A stretch of 64,000 nucleotides of DNA from the NCBI GenBank assembly GCA_002720865.1, contig PBIO01000027.1, positions 1-64,000 of the forward strand. Direction: 5' to 3'. Source of the stretch: Halobacteriovorax sp. (GTDB taxonomy: Bacteria > Bdellovibrionota > Bacteriovoracia > Bacteriovoracales > Bacteriovoracaceae). The first letter of the stretch is position 1. The number at the start of each line of letters is the position of its first letter. Shown one piece after another: positions 17,738 through 25,605 of the stretch. Under the pieces are notes generated by a model. That model was not told where the DNA came from, did no database searches, and saw only the letters and a list, made by a program, of their open reading frames with translations. The position numbers and the translations under genes were made by a program.

Positions 17738-19354
17738 ATGATACTTTACTTTGGTGATGATCAAAACTTTGTTGACCGTATGAATTCTCACTATTCATCT
17801 AACTCTTCTTATGAAGAACTATTCGCCGAAAAAGAAATCTTTCGCGGTGAAAACATAATTTCTAAGATGATTTCAAAGAGACCAACTGCCATGATCTTTG
17901 ATTTTTCATATTCAAATGAAAAAAACCACGAAGTTTTCACTAAAATAAACTATTTAAAAAAGAATAAAGTTTTTAAAGGTGTTCCATTAATTGGAATTTT
18001 TAAGAACAAAGGAGAACTTAATAAGCTTTCTTACCTTTTTAATATTGGATTAAATTATCCCTTTATAAGAGGAACAGATGAAAGAATTCTCTTTGCAGAT
18101 ATTCACTATTTTTGTTTTGAACTTAATGCAGGTTTTTCTAAGTTTGCAAAGGCAAAGTTTAAAGGTCTTCCCTATCAAATAAAACACTTGGCGCATATAT
18201 ATGGGTTTACCAAGGAGACTATACTAATTGAATCAGATGTTTCTTTTAATACAGATGATTTAAAGAGTTTAGAGCTAAGACTAATGGAGGAAGATACTTC
18301 ATTAGATTTAAGGGCGGAAAAAACATTTGAAGTTGGTATTTCTAGTTCCTACTTAAATAGATCTGAATTTGAAATACCCTTTTTGGGTCCTTGGGATGAC
18401 CCAGGTTCTGACCTCATACATAAAGATAGTTTCGAAACCTGGATTGAAGAAAGTACTGAACATTTAAAACAAAAAAATGGAAGAATCCTTCTAATAACTG
18501 AAAGGCCTGAAGACTTTGTCCTAGCAGGGGAACTTGCTGTTCAATGCAATTTTGATATTTATGTATCTGACTCTTTCGAAGAGAGCAAAGAATATCTTTC
18601 TGCCTATAATTTTGATGTTATTTATTATAGACTTTCAAAAGAAGATGACCCCTTTCAAGGGGAAAACAATTTTGAAAATCTCTATAGACTGACCAACGCC
18701 ATAAAAAACAAATCCCGGGACCTAAAAACTGTTTTCGTCGCCTTTAACTCACCTTCAAAAAGTAATGCCTTAAAAAAGGCTATTGAGTATGATCATATTG
18801 TTGCTGTTGGTAATGAGTTAAGTTCTAATCAGCTAGGAAGTTTTACTAACCTCTTTCAGGAAAAAGGCTTAAAGCTTTCCTGTAAAACTGGCTGTTATTC
18901 ACTTAACAATAATGAATCCCGAGCAAAAATATTATTGGACGTAGAAATAACTTCCTTGACCGAGCATGAGATAACTTTTACCTCAAAAGAGAATCTTCCC
19001 ATGTACAGTATTGTTACAATTGATGTGCCAACAGAGCTTACCGTTATCATAGTCCCCCCTATCAATAATTTAGAGTCCAATCATCAATCCCATCATTATA
19101 TGGGTTTTTTGACAGGTGGAAGCGAACAAGACGCTGAGCTACTAAGAAGCTTTGTTAACAGAGCAATTATTAAAGGCCTTGAGGTTTTTAGTCTTGAGGG
19201 TATAGAAGAAGAGCTTTCAGAATTAGACCCTTCCGAAATAATCAACAACTCAGACACTACTGAGGCGATAGAAGAGCAAGTGCCCAAGGTTGTTAAAGAA
19301 GTTAAAAATAATATAAAAAGAAAAACTAATAATAATGGCAAATCTAAACTATAG
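17738..19354 (+). CDS. Two degenerate receiver-like domains plus PilZ-like C-terminus
   Basis: 538 residues from the ATG at 17738, one base after the preceding stop. The N-terminal receiver-like part keeps an Asp (MIFDFSYS) but lacks the usual Thr and Lys. A second receiver-like stretch (RILLITERPEDFVLAGELAV, from about residue 245) has Tyr where the Asp should be (FDVIYYRL). Residues about 385-495 form a beta-rich PilZ-like region with poor RxxxR motifs. A charged, Asn/Lys-rich tail follows. Likely a signal-output scaffold; domain calls are by pattern only. Confidence 0.65.
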   Translation: MILYFGDDQNFVDRMNSHYSSNSSYEELFAEKEIFRGENIISKMISKRPTAMIFDFSYSNEKNHEVFTKINYLKKNKVFKGVPLIGIFKNKGELNKLSYLFNIGLNYPFIRGTDERILFADIHYFCFELNAGFSKFAKAKFKGLPYQIKHLAHIYGFTKETILIESDVSFNTDDLKSLELRLMEEDTSLDLRAEKTFEVGISSSYLNRSEFEIPFLGPWDDPGSDLIHKDSFETWIEESTEHLKQKNGRILLITERPEDFVLAGELAVQCNFDIYVSDSFEESKEYLSAYNFDVIYYRLSKEDDPFQGENNFENLYRLTNAIKNKSRDLKTVFVAFNSPSKSNALKKAIEYDHIVAVGNELSSNQLGSFTNLFQEKGLKLSCKTGCYSLNNNESRAKILLDVEITSLTEHEITFTSKENLPMYSIVTIDVPTELTVIIVPPINNLESNHQSHHYMGFLTGGSEQDAELLRSFVNRAIIKGLEVFSLEGIEEELSELDPSEIINNSDTTEAIEEQVPKVVKEVKNNIKRKTNNNGKSKL

Positions 19355-19362
19355 GACTAGTT

Positions 19363-19785
19363 ATGAGCAAAGGTAATTTGTTAATCGTCGAAGATGAAAA
19401 GGCCTTAAGTGATCTTTTAGTTGATCTTCTCGGTCCACATGCTGAAAAAGTTTTCACCGCTTACAACGGTTTAGAGGCTTTGGATGAAGTGGCCAATAAT
19501 GAAGTTCATGGGATTGTTTGTGATATCAATATGCCAAAAATGAACGGGATTGAATTTATCGCAAAGATGAGGGAGCTTGGTAATAACCACCCAATTATTT
19601 TTTATACGGCCCATGGGAATGAAGCGCTAATGAGAGAGGCACTGTCTTATGGTGCCTTTGACTTTCTAGCTAAACCAAACTTTGACAATTTAGAAGGAAC
19701 TGTTCGTCAGGCCTTAGATGAAGGACTTAAAAGTGGAGGGTCCTCCTCATCTGAGGATGAATTAGCCGAGCTTATAAAAGGATAA
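19363..19785 (+). CDS. CheY-like response regulator
   Basis: Single receiver domain with all active residues: acidic pair in VEDEKA, phospho-acceptor Asp in CDINMPKMNG, Thr in YTAHGNE and Lys in LAKPNF. A Ser/Glu-rich tail of about 20 residues ends the 140-residue protein. It is the only intact receiver in this cluster and the plausible phospho-acceptor for the kinase at 20791. Same operon, 8 bases after the preceding gene. Confidence 0.92.
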   Translation: MSKGNLLIVEDEKALSDLLVDLLGPHAEKVFTAYNGLEALDEVANNEVHGIVCDINMPKMNGIEFIAKMRELGNNHPIIFYTAHGNEALMREALSYGAFDFLAKPNFDNLEGTVRQALDEGLKSGGSSSSEDELAELIKG

Positions 19786-19786
19786 A

Positions 19787-20179
19787 ATGAAAAAACTTTT
19801 ATTATTATTCATCTTTTTCTGTTCTTGTACTGATTCTAATTTGAATCATATAACTCCCCTCGGTGCCCATAGTCTAGTTTTTCACGATCAAGGTTTTATT
19901 ATTGATGTTAGAGCAGACTCAAAATATTTAGAGGTTCCTGATAAGGCTTACGTTATTTCAGAACGAGACATCGTAAATAATAATCCTCGTTGGATTAAAA
20001 TTTACTCTGAGAATAAAAACAAAAGGCTTATTTTATGCTGCGGAGAAAAGGAAGAATTTTCTACTTTATTGCCTTATATCAATAAAAATCAATTAAAAGT
20101 CTTTTACCTAACCGATTTAGAGGACTGGAAAGAAAAAGGTCTCCATGTTGATGCTCCAAGAAAACTGGCGGAGGAGTAG
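19787..20179 (+). CDS. Rhodanese-like lipoprotein
   Basis: 130 residues. Signal peptide with lipobox-like FFCSC, then a small rhodanese-like domain: HDQGFIIDVRADSKYL followed by RLILCCGEKEE, where a Cys occupies the active-site loop position. Predicted membrane-attached on the periplasmic side. Sulfur transfer or redox sensing are options. It directly precedes an SCO1-like gene, hinting at a shared redox/copper job (inference). Confidence 0.68.
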   Translation: MKKLLLLFIFFCSCTDSNLNHITPLGAHSLVFHDQGFIIDVRADSKYLEVPDKAYVISERDIVNNNPRWIKIYSENKNKRLILCCGEKEEFSTLLPYINKNQLKVFYLTDLEDWKEKGLHVDAPRKLAEE

Positions 20180-20180
20180 A

Positions 20181-20831
20181 ATGCTTAGAAATTATTTACC
20201 ATATTTTCTAATAGTTGCCACCACCTGTCTTATGTTAGGTCTCCCTAAATTATCAACAAAAATAAGCTCACCACAAGTTAATGGGAAAATGACCGATAAA
20301 GAAGCTCCTGAATTTTCTTTAAGAACAACTAAGAAAACGACTTTTAATAACTCTAATCTTAAAAACAAATGGACGCTTTTAACTTTTGGTTTTTCTAAAT
20401 GTAATGGAATATGTCCATTAAATCTTAGTAAACTTGGTGTCTTGATAGACTCTATTAAAGAAACTGATGCAAGCCGCTTGAAAGATCTGCAATTCGTTTT
20501 TATTTCTATTGATAAAGAAAGGGACAATCCTAAATCACTAGAGGATTTCACCTCTAATTTTTCAAAGTTGATAATCCCATTAAGTGACGGAGACGACACT
20601 GGACCGATTGTCTCTAAAAGATTTAATTCTTATATAAATAAGCAAAAAAACAAACAACCAGACTATCAAATATCCCATGCGGGTTTTATTTACCTTATTG
20701 ATCCAAATTCAAGAATAAAAATTATCTATACCAACGAAGAAGTAGCCTCAGAAGAGATTTTATCTGATTTAAAATTTCTAGGGAGACAGTATGGAACAGG
20801 CATTAGGAAAACTAGACTTAGCTCAATGTGA
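20181..20831 (+). CDS. SCO1/SenC-family thioredoxin-fold protein
   Basis: Membrane-anchored periplasmic thioredoxin-fold protein; family members deliver copper to cytochrome oxidase or act as thiol sensors. It shows an N-terminal membrane segment, GFSKCNGICPLN (CxxxC copper/redox site), and the conserved His in ISHAGFIYLID. Length 216 is normal. ATG 20181 has GGAGG; the frame is open further upstream but overlaps the previous gene. It overlaps the kinase start by about 40 bases. Confidence 0.88.
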   Translation: MLRNYLPYFLIVATTCLMLGLPKLSTKISSPQVNGKMTDKEAPEFSLRTTKKTTFNNSNLKNKWTLLTFGFSKCNGICPLNLSKLGVLIDSIKETDASRLKDLQFVFISIDKERDNPKSLEDFTSNFSKLIIPLSDGDDTGPIVSKRFNSYINKQKNKQPDYQISHAGFIYLIDPNSRIKIIYTNEEVASEEILSDLKFLGRQYGTGIRKTRLSSM

Positions 20832-22164
20832 AGACACAAAAATTAGAAATGAGGAGGAAATTCTACTTTCGAGTAGGCTTGAGTCTGATAAACTTATCCT
20901 AATTTTTTTGTGGCTGCACTTTCCACTGGCCGCTTTTATAATACCAAATGGCTATGGAACCCATATTGAAGGTGCAATTGCTTCTTTGGCTTTATGTACT
21001 ATTGGAACCCTAAGCTATCATATCTCTAGAGGAACTTTTGCTCACCGTCTATTAAACGGGCTCCTTCTCCTTGCTTTCTCAGCTCTTTTTATTACTTTAC
21101 AGTATGGAAGAATTGAAATGCACTTTCATGTTTTCGCCATTTTCCCTATACTTTTGATCTATAAAGACTGGAAAGTATACCCCCTCCCCGTTTTATTTAT
21201 TGCCGTACATCATGCGGCATTTAACTATTGCCAAATAAATGGAATAGATTTTTACGGATTACCATTGATTGTTTTCAACTATGGTAATGGTTGGGATATT
21301 GTTATTTTACATGCGGCCTTTGTAATTTTTGAGGCTGGTTTTTTAAGCTATTTTGCGAAAATTTTCAGAAGGCAACATATTTTCATTGAGAACGCTAATG
21401 ATATCCTTCAAAAGACTCTTGCTAAGAGAACAAAGGAGCTAAATGATCAGCACGCTCTTATGGTTAACTCAGCAAAGCTTTCTAGCCTCGGGGAAATGGC
21501 CGGAAGTATTGCCCACGAAATTAACAACCCTCTTGCCATCATCAGAGCGTCTAGTTTGCTAGTAGACCGGGCCGTTCCAAAAGATATTCAAGATAGAGCA
21601 AAGTTTGATAAGCATATCAATCAAATTAATAATACAGTTGACCGAATTACAAAAATTGTTTCAGGTCTAAGAAATCTATCTCGTTCCGAGAAAATTGATG
21701 AAGTAGAGAACCATACTCTTAAAGAGTGCTTAGAAGATGTCGTTTTGTTAACAGAATCAAAACGTCGTAACAGAGATATAAGGTTAAAATTTGATTTAGA
21801 AGATGAGGTTTTTCAAACTTTAGTAAACGTACAACTTGTCCAAATCAACCAGGTTTTTATGAATCTCTTCAATAACTCTATTGATGCCCTTACCGAAACA
21901 GAAGGCGACGCCTGGATATCAATAGATTATGTAAAAACTGAATCTAAGCACAAAATATTCTTCAGAGATTCTGGAATAGGGATTAAAGCCGATATTGTCG
22001 AAAAAATATTTGTTCCCTATTTTACTTCTAAAGATTTTGGAAAGGGCACTGGATTGGGCCTATCCCTAAGTAAATCGATTTTGAAGAAACATGGGGGAGA
22101 TTTATATTATAAAGGCGACGAGGGATCAACATGCTTTGTGATTGAACTTCCAATTACAAAATAA
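20791..22164 (+). CDS. Membrane sensor histidine kinase
   Basis: An N-terminal polytopic sensor of five or six helices (residues about 30-195) contains EMHFHVFAIFPILLIYKDWK, a pattern seen in membrane sensors of some kinases and chemoreceptors. A coiled linker leads to the H-box SLGEMAGSIAHEINNP (His near residue 242) and an ATPase domain with NLFNNSIDAL, FRDSGIGI and GKGTGLGLSLSKSI. The overlap with the SCO1-like gene suggests the sensed signal may relate to copper, oxygen or thiol state (inference). Confidence 0.9.
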   Translation: MEQALGKLDLAQCEDTKIRNEEEILLSSRLESDKLILIFLWLHFPLAAFIIPNGYGTHIEGAIASLALCTIGTLSYHISRGTFAHRLLNGLLLLAFSALFITLQYGRIEMHFHVFAIFPILLIYKDWKVYPLPVLFIAVHHAAFNYCQINGIDFYGLPLIVFNYGNGWDIVILHAAFVIFEAGFLSYFAKIFRRQHIFIENANDILQKTLAKRTKELNDQHALMVNSAKLSSLGEMAGSIAHEINNPLAIIRASSLLVDRAVPKDIQDRAKFDKHINQINNTVDRITKIVSGLRNLSRSEKIDEVENHTLKECLEDVVLLTESKRRNRDIRLKFDLEDEVFQTLVNVQLVQINQVFMNLFNNSIDALTETEGDAWISIDYVKTESKHKIFFRDSGIGIKADIVEKIFVPYFTSKDFGKGTGLGLSLSKSILKKHGGDLYYKGDEGSTCFVIELPITK

Positions 22165-23005
22165 GGTCTATAAAATTTGCTTCGCCCCAATCCTTTGCGG
22201 GATCTCCCTTTCCCCAACGATTGCATTTATCGTTAGGGTCTTTTTTATAATTAAAACCCGTTCCTCTCACATGGATCCCAACAATTTCGTGGGATTCAGC
22301 GCTGAAGACGGCTGAACCAGAGTTTACGGAGTAAGTATCTAGCTGATGTCTAAAGGAGTTTTTATTTAAGTCAGAAGAAATAATAGTGCCACTTGGCTGA
22401 TATTTCATAGGAAGCCCTAAGGGAAAACCAAGAATAAAAAGCTCTGTACCAACAGGAGCGCGTCTCCCAATAGAAATTTTAAGAGGTGCTCTACCCTCTA
22501 CTTCTTTTGTTAACTCTACTACCGCATAGTCTTTATAAGTAACCCACTCAAATTCTTGTTTAACAATTTTTTTAATTATATAAACATTTTCTTTTTTTAT
22601 CGTTTTAGGGCCCGCTCCATTCGCCTCTGCTTTATAATCAAAAACCACGGCATAATCATCGATTCCCATATTCATAGAATCGTCGAAACAGTGGGCGGCC
22701 GTGCCTACTAAATTTGTTCCAATAAGAAAGGCGCTACAATTGGCAAGCGGGCTTTGTTTTTTCACAAATTTTTCATCTTCACAAAAGCCAAAATCTTCAA
22801 TATAGGAACTCGTATCGAGAGTATATTCATCCTCATTTTTAGATTTTAAAAACTTCTTTAAAACGAGCGCAGGAATAGATTTTGATAACTCTACAATCTC
22901 TTTGTTTTTTACATCCACAAGATCAGTACGATTATCTTCACCGAAAATAGTAGCGTTTGAATTAACTGAAAGAAAAATGGCAAGTATGATTAATGCTTTC
23001 ATCAA
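22154..23005 (-). CDS. Exported trypsin-like serine protease
   Basis: Signal peptide (residues 1-18), then an S1-type fold with a complete triad: TAAHC (His near 105), DYAVVEL (Asp near 159) and VNSGSAVF (Ser near 225). LFILGFPLGLPMKYQPSG is typical of secreted bacterial glutamyl-endopeptidase-like enzymes. Several Cys may form disulfides. It is last of a three-gene exported-protein operon, its start overlapping the preceding stop by four bases. Confidence 0.88.
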   Translation of the reverse strand: MMKALIILAIFLSVNSNATIFGEDNRTDLVDVKNKEIVELSKSIPALVLKKFLKSKNEDEYTLDTSSYIEDFGFCEDEKFVKKQSPLANCSAFLIGTNLVGTAAHCFDDSMNMGIDDYAVVFDYKAEANGAGPKTIKKENVYIIKKIVKQEFEWVTYKDYAVVELTKEVEGRAPLKISIGRRAPVGTELFILGFPLGLPMKYQPSGTIISSDLNKNSFRHQLDTYSVNSGSAVFSAESHEIVGIHVRGTGFNYKKDPNDKCNRWGKGDPAKDWGEANFIDLIL

Positions 23006-23769
23006 TTTCCATCAGGGTAAACATGTGTATCAGTTTCATCACCATGAATCTCTAACTCAATGGCGACCCTTATTGTTCCAGCATCATTTTTTGTGTAAGC
23101 ATTAAAAGGATCATCTTTTAAGTCATTCTCTCCCATTCTTTTTAACCAAATAATATAATGTTCATCTAGCTTAAAACTAACAAAGTCACCTTTAGAATGG
23201 ATCGGATCGCCTTTTATCTTAAATTCACTCTTTATCGCCTCTGTCGCTCTTTGAAAAGCTTGTGGCCCAGGCCGATATTCAAAACTTAAGTGTTGAAGTG
23301 TTTCATTTCCATTCTCATCGGCCATATACTGGGCATGAACATATCTAGTCCCTGGCAGAGTATCTTTAGTTCTCACAATATTCATAGAGCCGGTGTAGGG
23401 ATTAGAATTGATATTTACCGTAGGTCTCAAGTTTAAATTTCTAAGTGATTCTCTTAAGCTTTTCGAGTCTTTTTTTTCTTCAAAAACCTCTGCAAAGGTT
23501 GTGCTCAATTTTGCTAGAGACTCTTCATTTTCATCTTTGGGTTTAAAAGGTGGGACTATCGCTTTTTCTTGGTTAGGCTTTTTTACTATTGGACTCTTTA
23601 CCTTTAACTTAGCTTTGCCATGGTCGTGAGAATGATCATGTTTCTCAATCGTCTTAGTCTCTACTTCTTTTTCAATCTCGGTAAACTCTACTTCTTCTTT
23701 CTTGTCATCACCAAGAAAAAAGAAGCCTGCTATAACAAGTAGAGCGATAAGCCCTAATACTTTTTTCAT
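23002..23769 (-). CDS. Membrane-anchored His-rich protein, unknown function
   Basis: One N-terminal hydrophobic segment (residues 3-19, uncleaved anchor or signal), then a Glu/Lys stretch and HDHSHDHGKAK, a likely metal-binding His cluster. The C-terminal domain (residues about 115-255) contains ESLRNLNLRPTVN and repeats no motif I know. Predicted periplasmic, between LytM-like and trypsin-like genes, so it could be an inhibitor, chaperone or substrate of either (inference). Confidence 0.62.
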   Translation of the reverse strand: MKKVLGLIALLVIAGFFFLGDDKKEEVEFTEIEKEVETKTIEKHDHSHDHGKAKLKVKSPIVKKPNQEKAIVPPFKPKDENEESLAKLSTTFAEVFEEKKDSKSLRESLRNLNLRPTVNINSNPYTGSMNIVRTKDTLPGTRYVHAQYMADENGNETLQHLSFEYRPGPQAFQRATEAIKSEFKIKGDPIHSKGDFVSFKLDEHYIIWLKRMGENDLKDDPFNAYTKNDAGTIRVAIELEIHGDETDTHVYPDGN

Positions 23770-25440
23770 CTAGAATTTTCCGTCTTCCCACTTAAGTAGG
23801 TATTTAGTTGGGTCCATTAGGTCACTTCTTCTACTGTACTTATTCTTACCAATTACTTTAAGAGGACCCTTTCCAGTTCCTTTGTATAGTTCAAAGTGTA
23901 ACATAGGTCGGCAACAGTTTGAGTTAACTTTCCCGATATATCCAATTCTGTCACCCATTTTTATTTTGGCATTTTGAGTAACACCTTTAACTGCTTTACC
24001 TGTTAACTCTCCATATACGGCAATAAAGCCCCCATGATGCCTAACCTGAATAGCGTAGGTTCCTTGATAGTAATAATATTTCCCTACAATCACTTTACCA
24101 GGTCCAACAGAAAGAGCTGGTTCATCTAGGTATCTATAAAGGTCACAAGCAGCGTGTAATCTCTTTCCATCAGATCTACCTGCACCAAAACGTCTCATAC
24201 CATTAGTATAAGCATGAGTTGGTCTTTTAACCGTTGGAAATTCACAGCAATCTTTATCGTCAATACTTGTTATCTTTGCATTATGATTCCTAACAAATGT
24301 ATTATCATTTACGTGCTGACAAGTGCTTTTTGCTTCAACAAAGCTTTCAGCTACCCAACCCTCGGTCTGGTCGGCTTCTTCTCTGTCAGGAAACTGTACT
24401 TTAACGAAAGTATATGTACTTCCATTGATTACTTTAGTCTTTTTGGTTTCACCGTCCCAGCCTTGAAAGACTTTTACTTTTTCACCTTTTCTAGCACTGA
24501 AGAGAACTTTATCAAGGTCTACGGCCCTAACATTTAGTGTATCTCCACTAATACAAACCACATTTTCAACATTTCCTTGAATGACTTCTTCTTCCTCAGT
24601 AGGCTCCACTTCATCTGTAGGGTCTTCGGGTAAATCTTCTACGACAATAGCGATTGGAGCTGTTTCTTCTTGGTTGTTATCCACATACTCGCTCGGGTCA
24701 CCCATATCTGTTAGGTCTCCAAGAAAGGTAGAATTATCGTCAAGAGCATCAACAAGTCTTTGCGGATCTAATACCGTTGGGATGACATTATGTGCTCTAG
24801 CCTTTGATAATGCTTCAAAAGACCTAAAAATAGCGGTCTCGTCCCAATAAACTCCTACATAGGCAATAGGCTCTTCTTTGTTCTCTGGAGCGTAAACTCT
24901 AAAGACAATATACTCCCTATTAGAACCGAACTCACCGCAAACCATTTTAAAATATGAGCCTTCAACAGCAATATGCCACATAGTTCCGATTGTGCTTTTT
25001 CTAAGAGTTCCAATAGCAACATCTGGAGCACCTTTTGTTAATTTAAGGATAAAGTCATCAGCTGGTCTTAGTGATCTATGGAAAAGATAACCTTTATCCC
25101 CTCTTTCAGAAAACCATCTATTGGGTCTTACACCCTTCATTTGATTAACACCTGTTACTTCAATATATTTAAAATCCTTTTTCTTTTTCCCATCAATTAT
25201 TTTTACCAGGGAAGAATTTACTAAATGAGATTGAAGTACACCTCTATAATTACGAAGGTTTTCCGTAACCTGAGTTTTCTTACCGTAATAATTAGAAAGC
25301 CTGAACCGATTCGATTCGACTTTAACAACGCCGCAGCCCTTGGCTTCAACGAGTTTATCTTGGTTGTCCCAGTAGAACATAGGAGTGGCCATAGCTTGGC
25401 CGACAGCAAAAAGAGTCATTATAGTTATAAGAATTTTCAT
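23770..25440 (-). CDS. Exported SH3 + degenerate LytM/M23 protein
   Basis: 556 residues from ATG 25440, which begins the signal peptide MKILITIMTLFAVGQAMA. An N-terminal unknown domain (to about 250) and an acidic linker (TDEVEPTEEEEV) precede an SH3-type domain (VCISGDTLNVRA...) and a C-terminal M23 fold. Zinc ligands remain (HAACD near 430-434; His of MLHFELY near 516), but the two catalytic His are replaced: HLH reads MLH, and the YGH position is VYGEL. Probably binds rather than cuts peptidoglycan, as LytM activators such as EnvC do. Confidence 0.8.
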   Translation of the reverse strand: MKILITIMTLFAVGQAMATPMFYWDNQDKLVEAKGCGVVKVESNRFRLSNYYGKKTQVTENLRNYRGVLQSHLVNSSLVKIIDGKKKKDFKYIEVTGVNQMKGVRPNRWFSERGDKGYLFHRSLRPADDFILKLTKGAPDVAIGTLRKSTIGTMWHIAVEGSYFKMVCGEFGSNREYIVFRVYAPENKEEPIAYVGVYWDETAIFRSFEALSKARAHNVIPTVLDPQRLVDALDDNSTFLGDLTDMGDPSEYVDNNQEETAPIAIVVEDLPEDPTDEVEPTEEEEVIQGNVENVVCISGDTLNVRAVDLDKVLFSARKGEKVKVFQGWDGETKKTKVINGSTYTFVKVQFPDREEADQTEGWVAESFVEAKSTCQHVNDNTFVRNHNAKITSIDDKDCCEFPTVKRPTHAYTNGMRRFGAGRSDGKRLHAACDLYRYLDEPALSVGPGKVIVGKYYYYQGTYAIQVRHHGGFIAVYGELTGKAVKGVTQNAKIKMGDRIGYIGKVNSNCCRPMLHFELYKGTGKGPLKVIGKNKYSRRSDLMDPTKYLLKWEDGKF

Positions 25441-25569
25441 AGTCTGATTTAAGCATATTATTGAAATAAATTGGTTTTGAGTGTAAAGATTACACACTGT
25501 GTCATCCTAAAAAGAACCTTAAAATCAGCTACTTATGACCTATGTAGCACTCAAAAGGGCGAAGAAAGT

Positions 25570-25598
25570 TTGCCACCCCAAGTGGCCCTCTATATAAT
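25570..25598 (+). promoter_or_regulatory. Strong promoter producing a leaderless tldD mRNA
   Basis: TTGCCA (25570-25575), a 17-base spacer and a perfect TATAAT (25593-25598). Only seven bases, CCGCCCC, separate the -10 box from the tldD ATG at 25606, which places the expected transcription start on the A of the start codon. No Shine-Dalgarno sequence is possible. The GC-rich discriminator resembles promoters under stringent control (family knowledge). Confidence 0.75.
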
Positions 25599-25605
25599 CC
25601 GCCCC

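Noticed and set aside
20192-20599. 135-residue open frame opposite the SCO1-like gene
   Set aside because: Lies fully inside a well-supported gene with CxxxC and His motifs; no independent signal.
25493-25503. ACACACTGTGT as a shared operator with the 48413 palindrome
   Set aside because: Only short core similarity (ACACACTGT) between the two sites; arms and spacing differ, so chance is sufficient.
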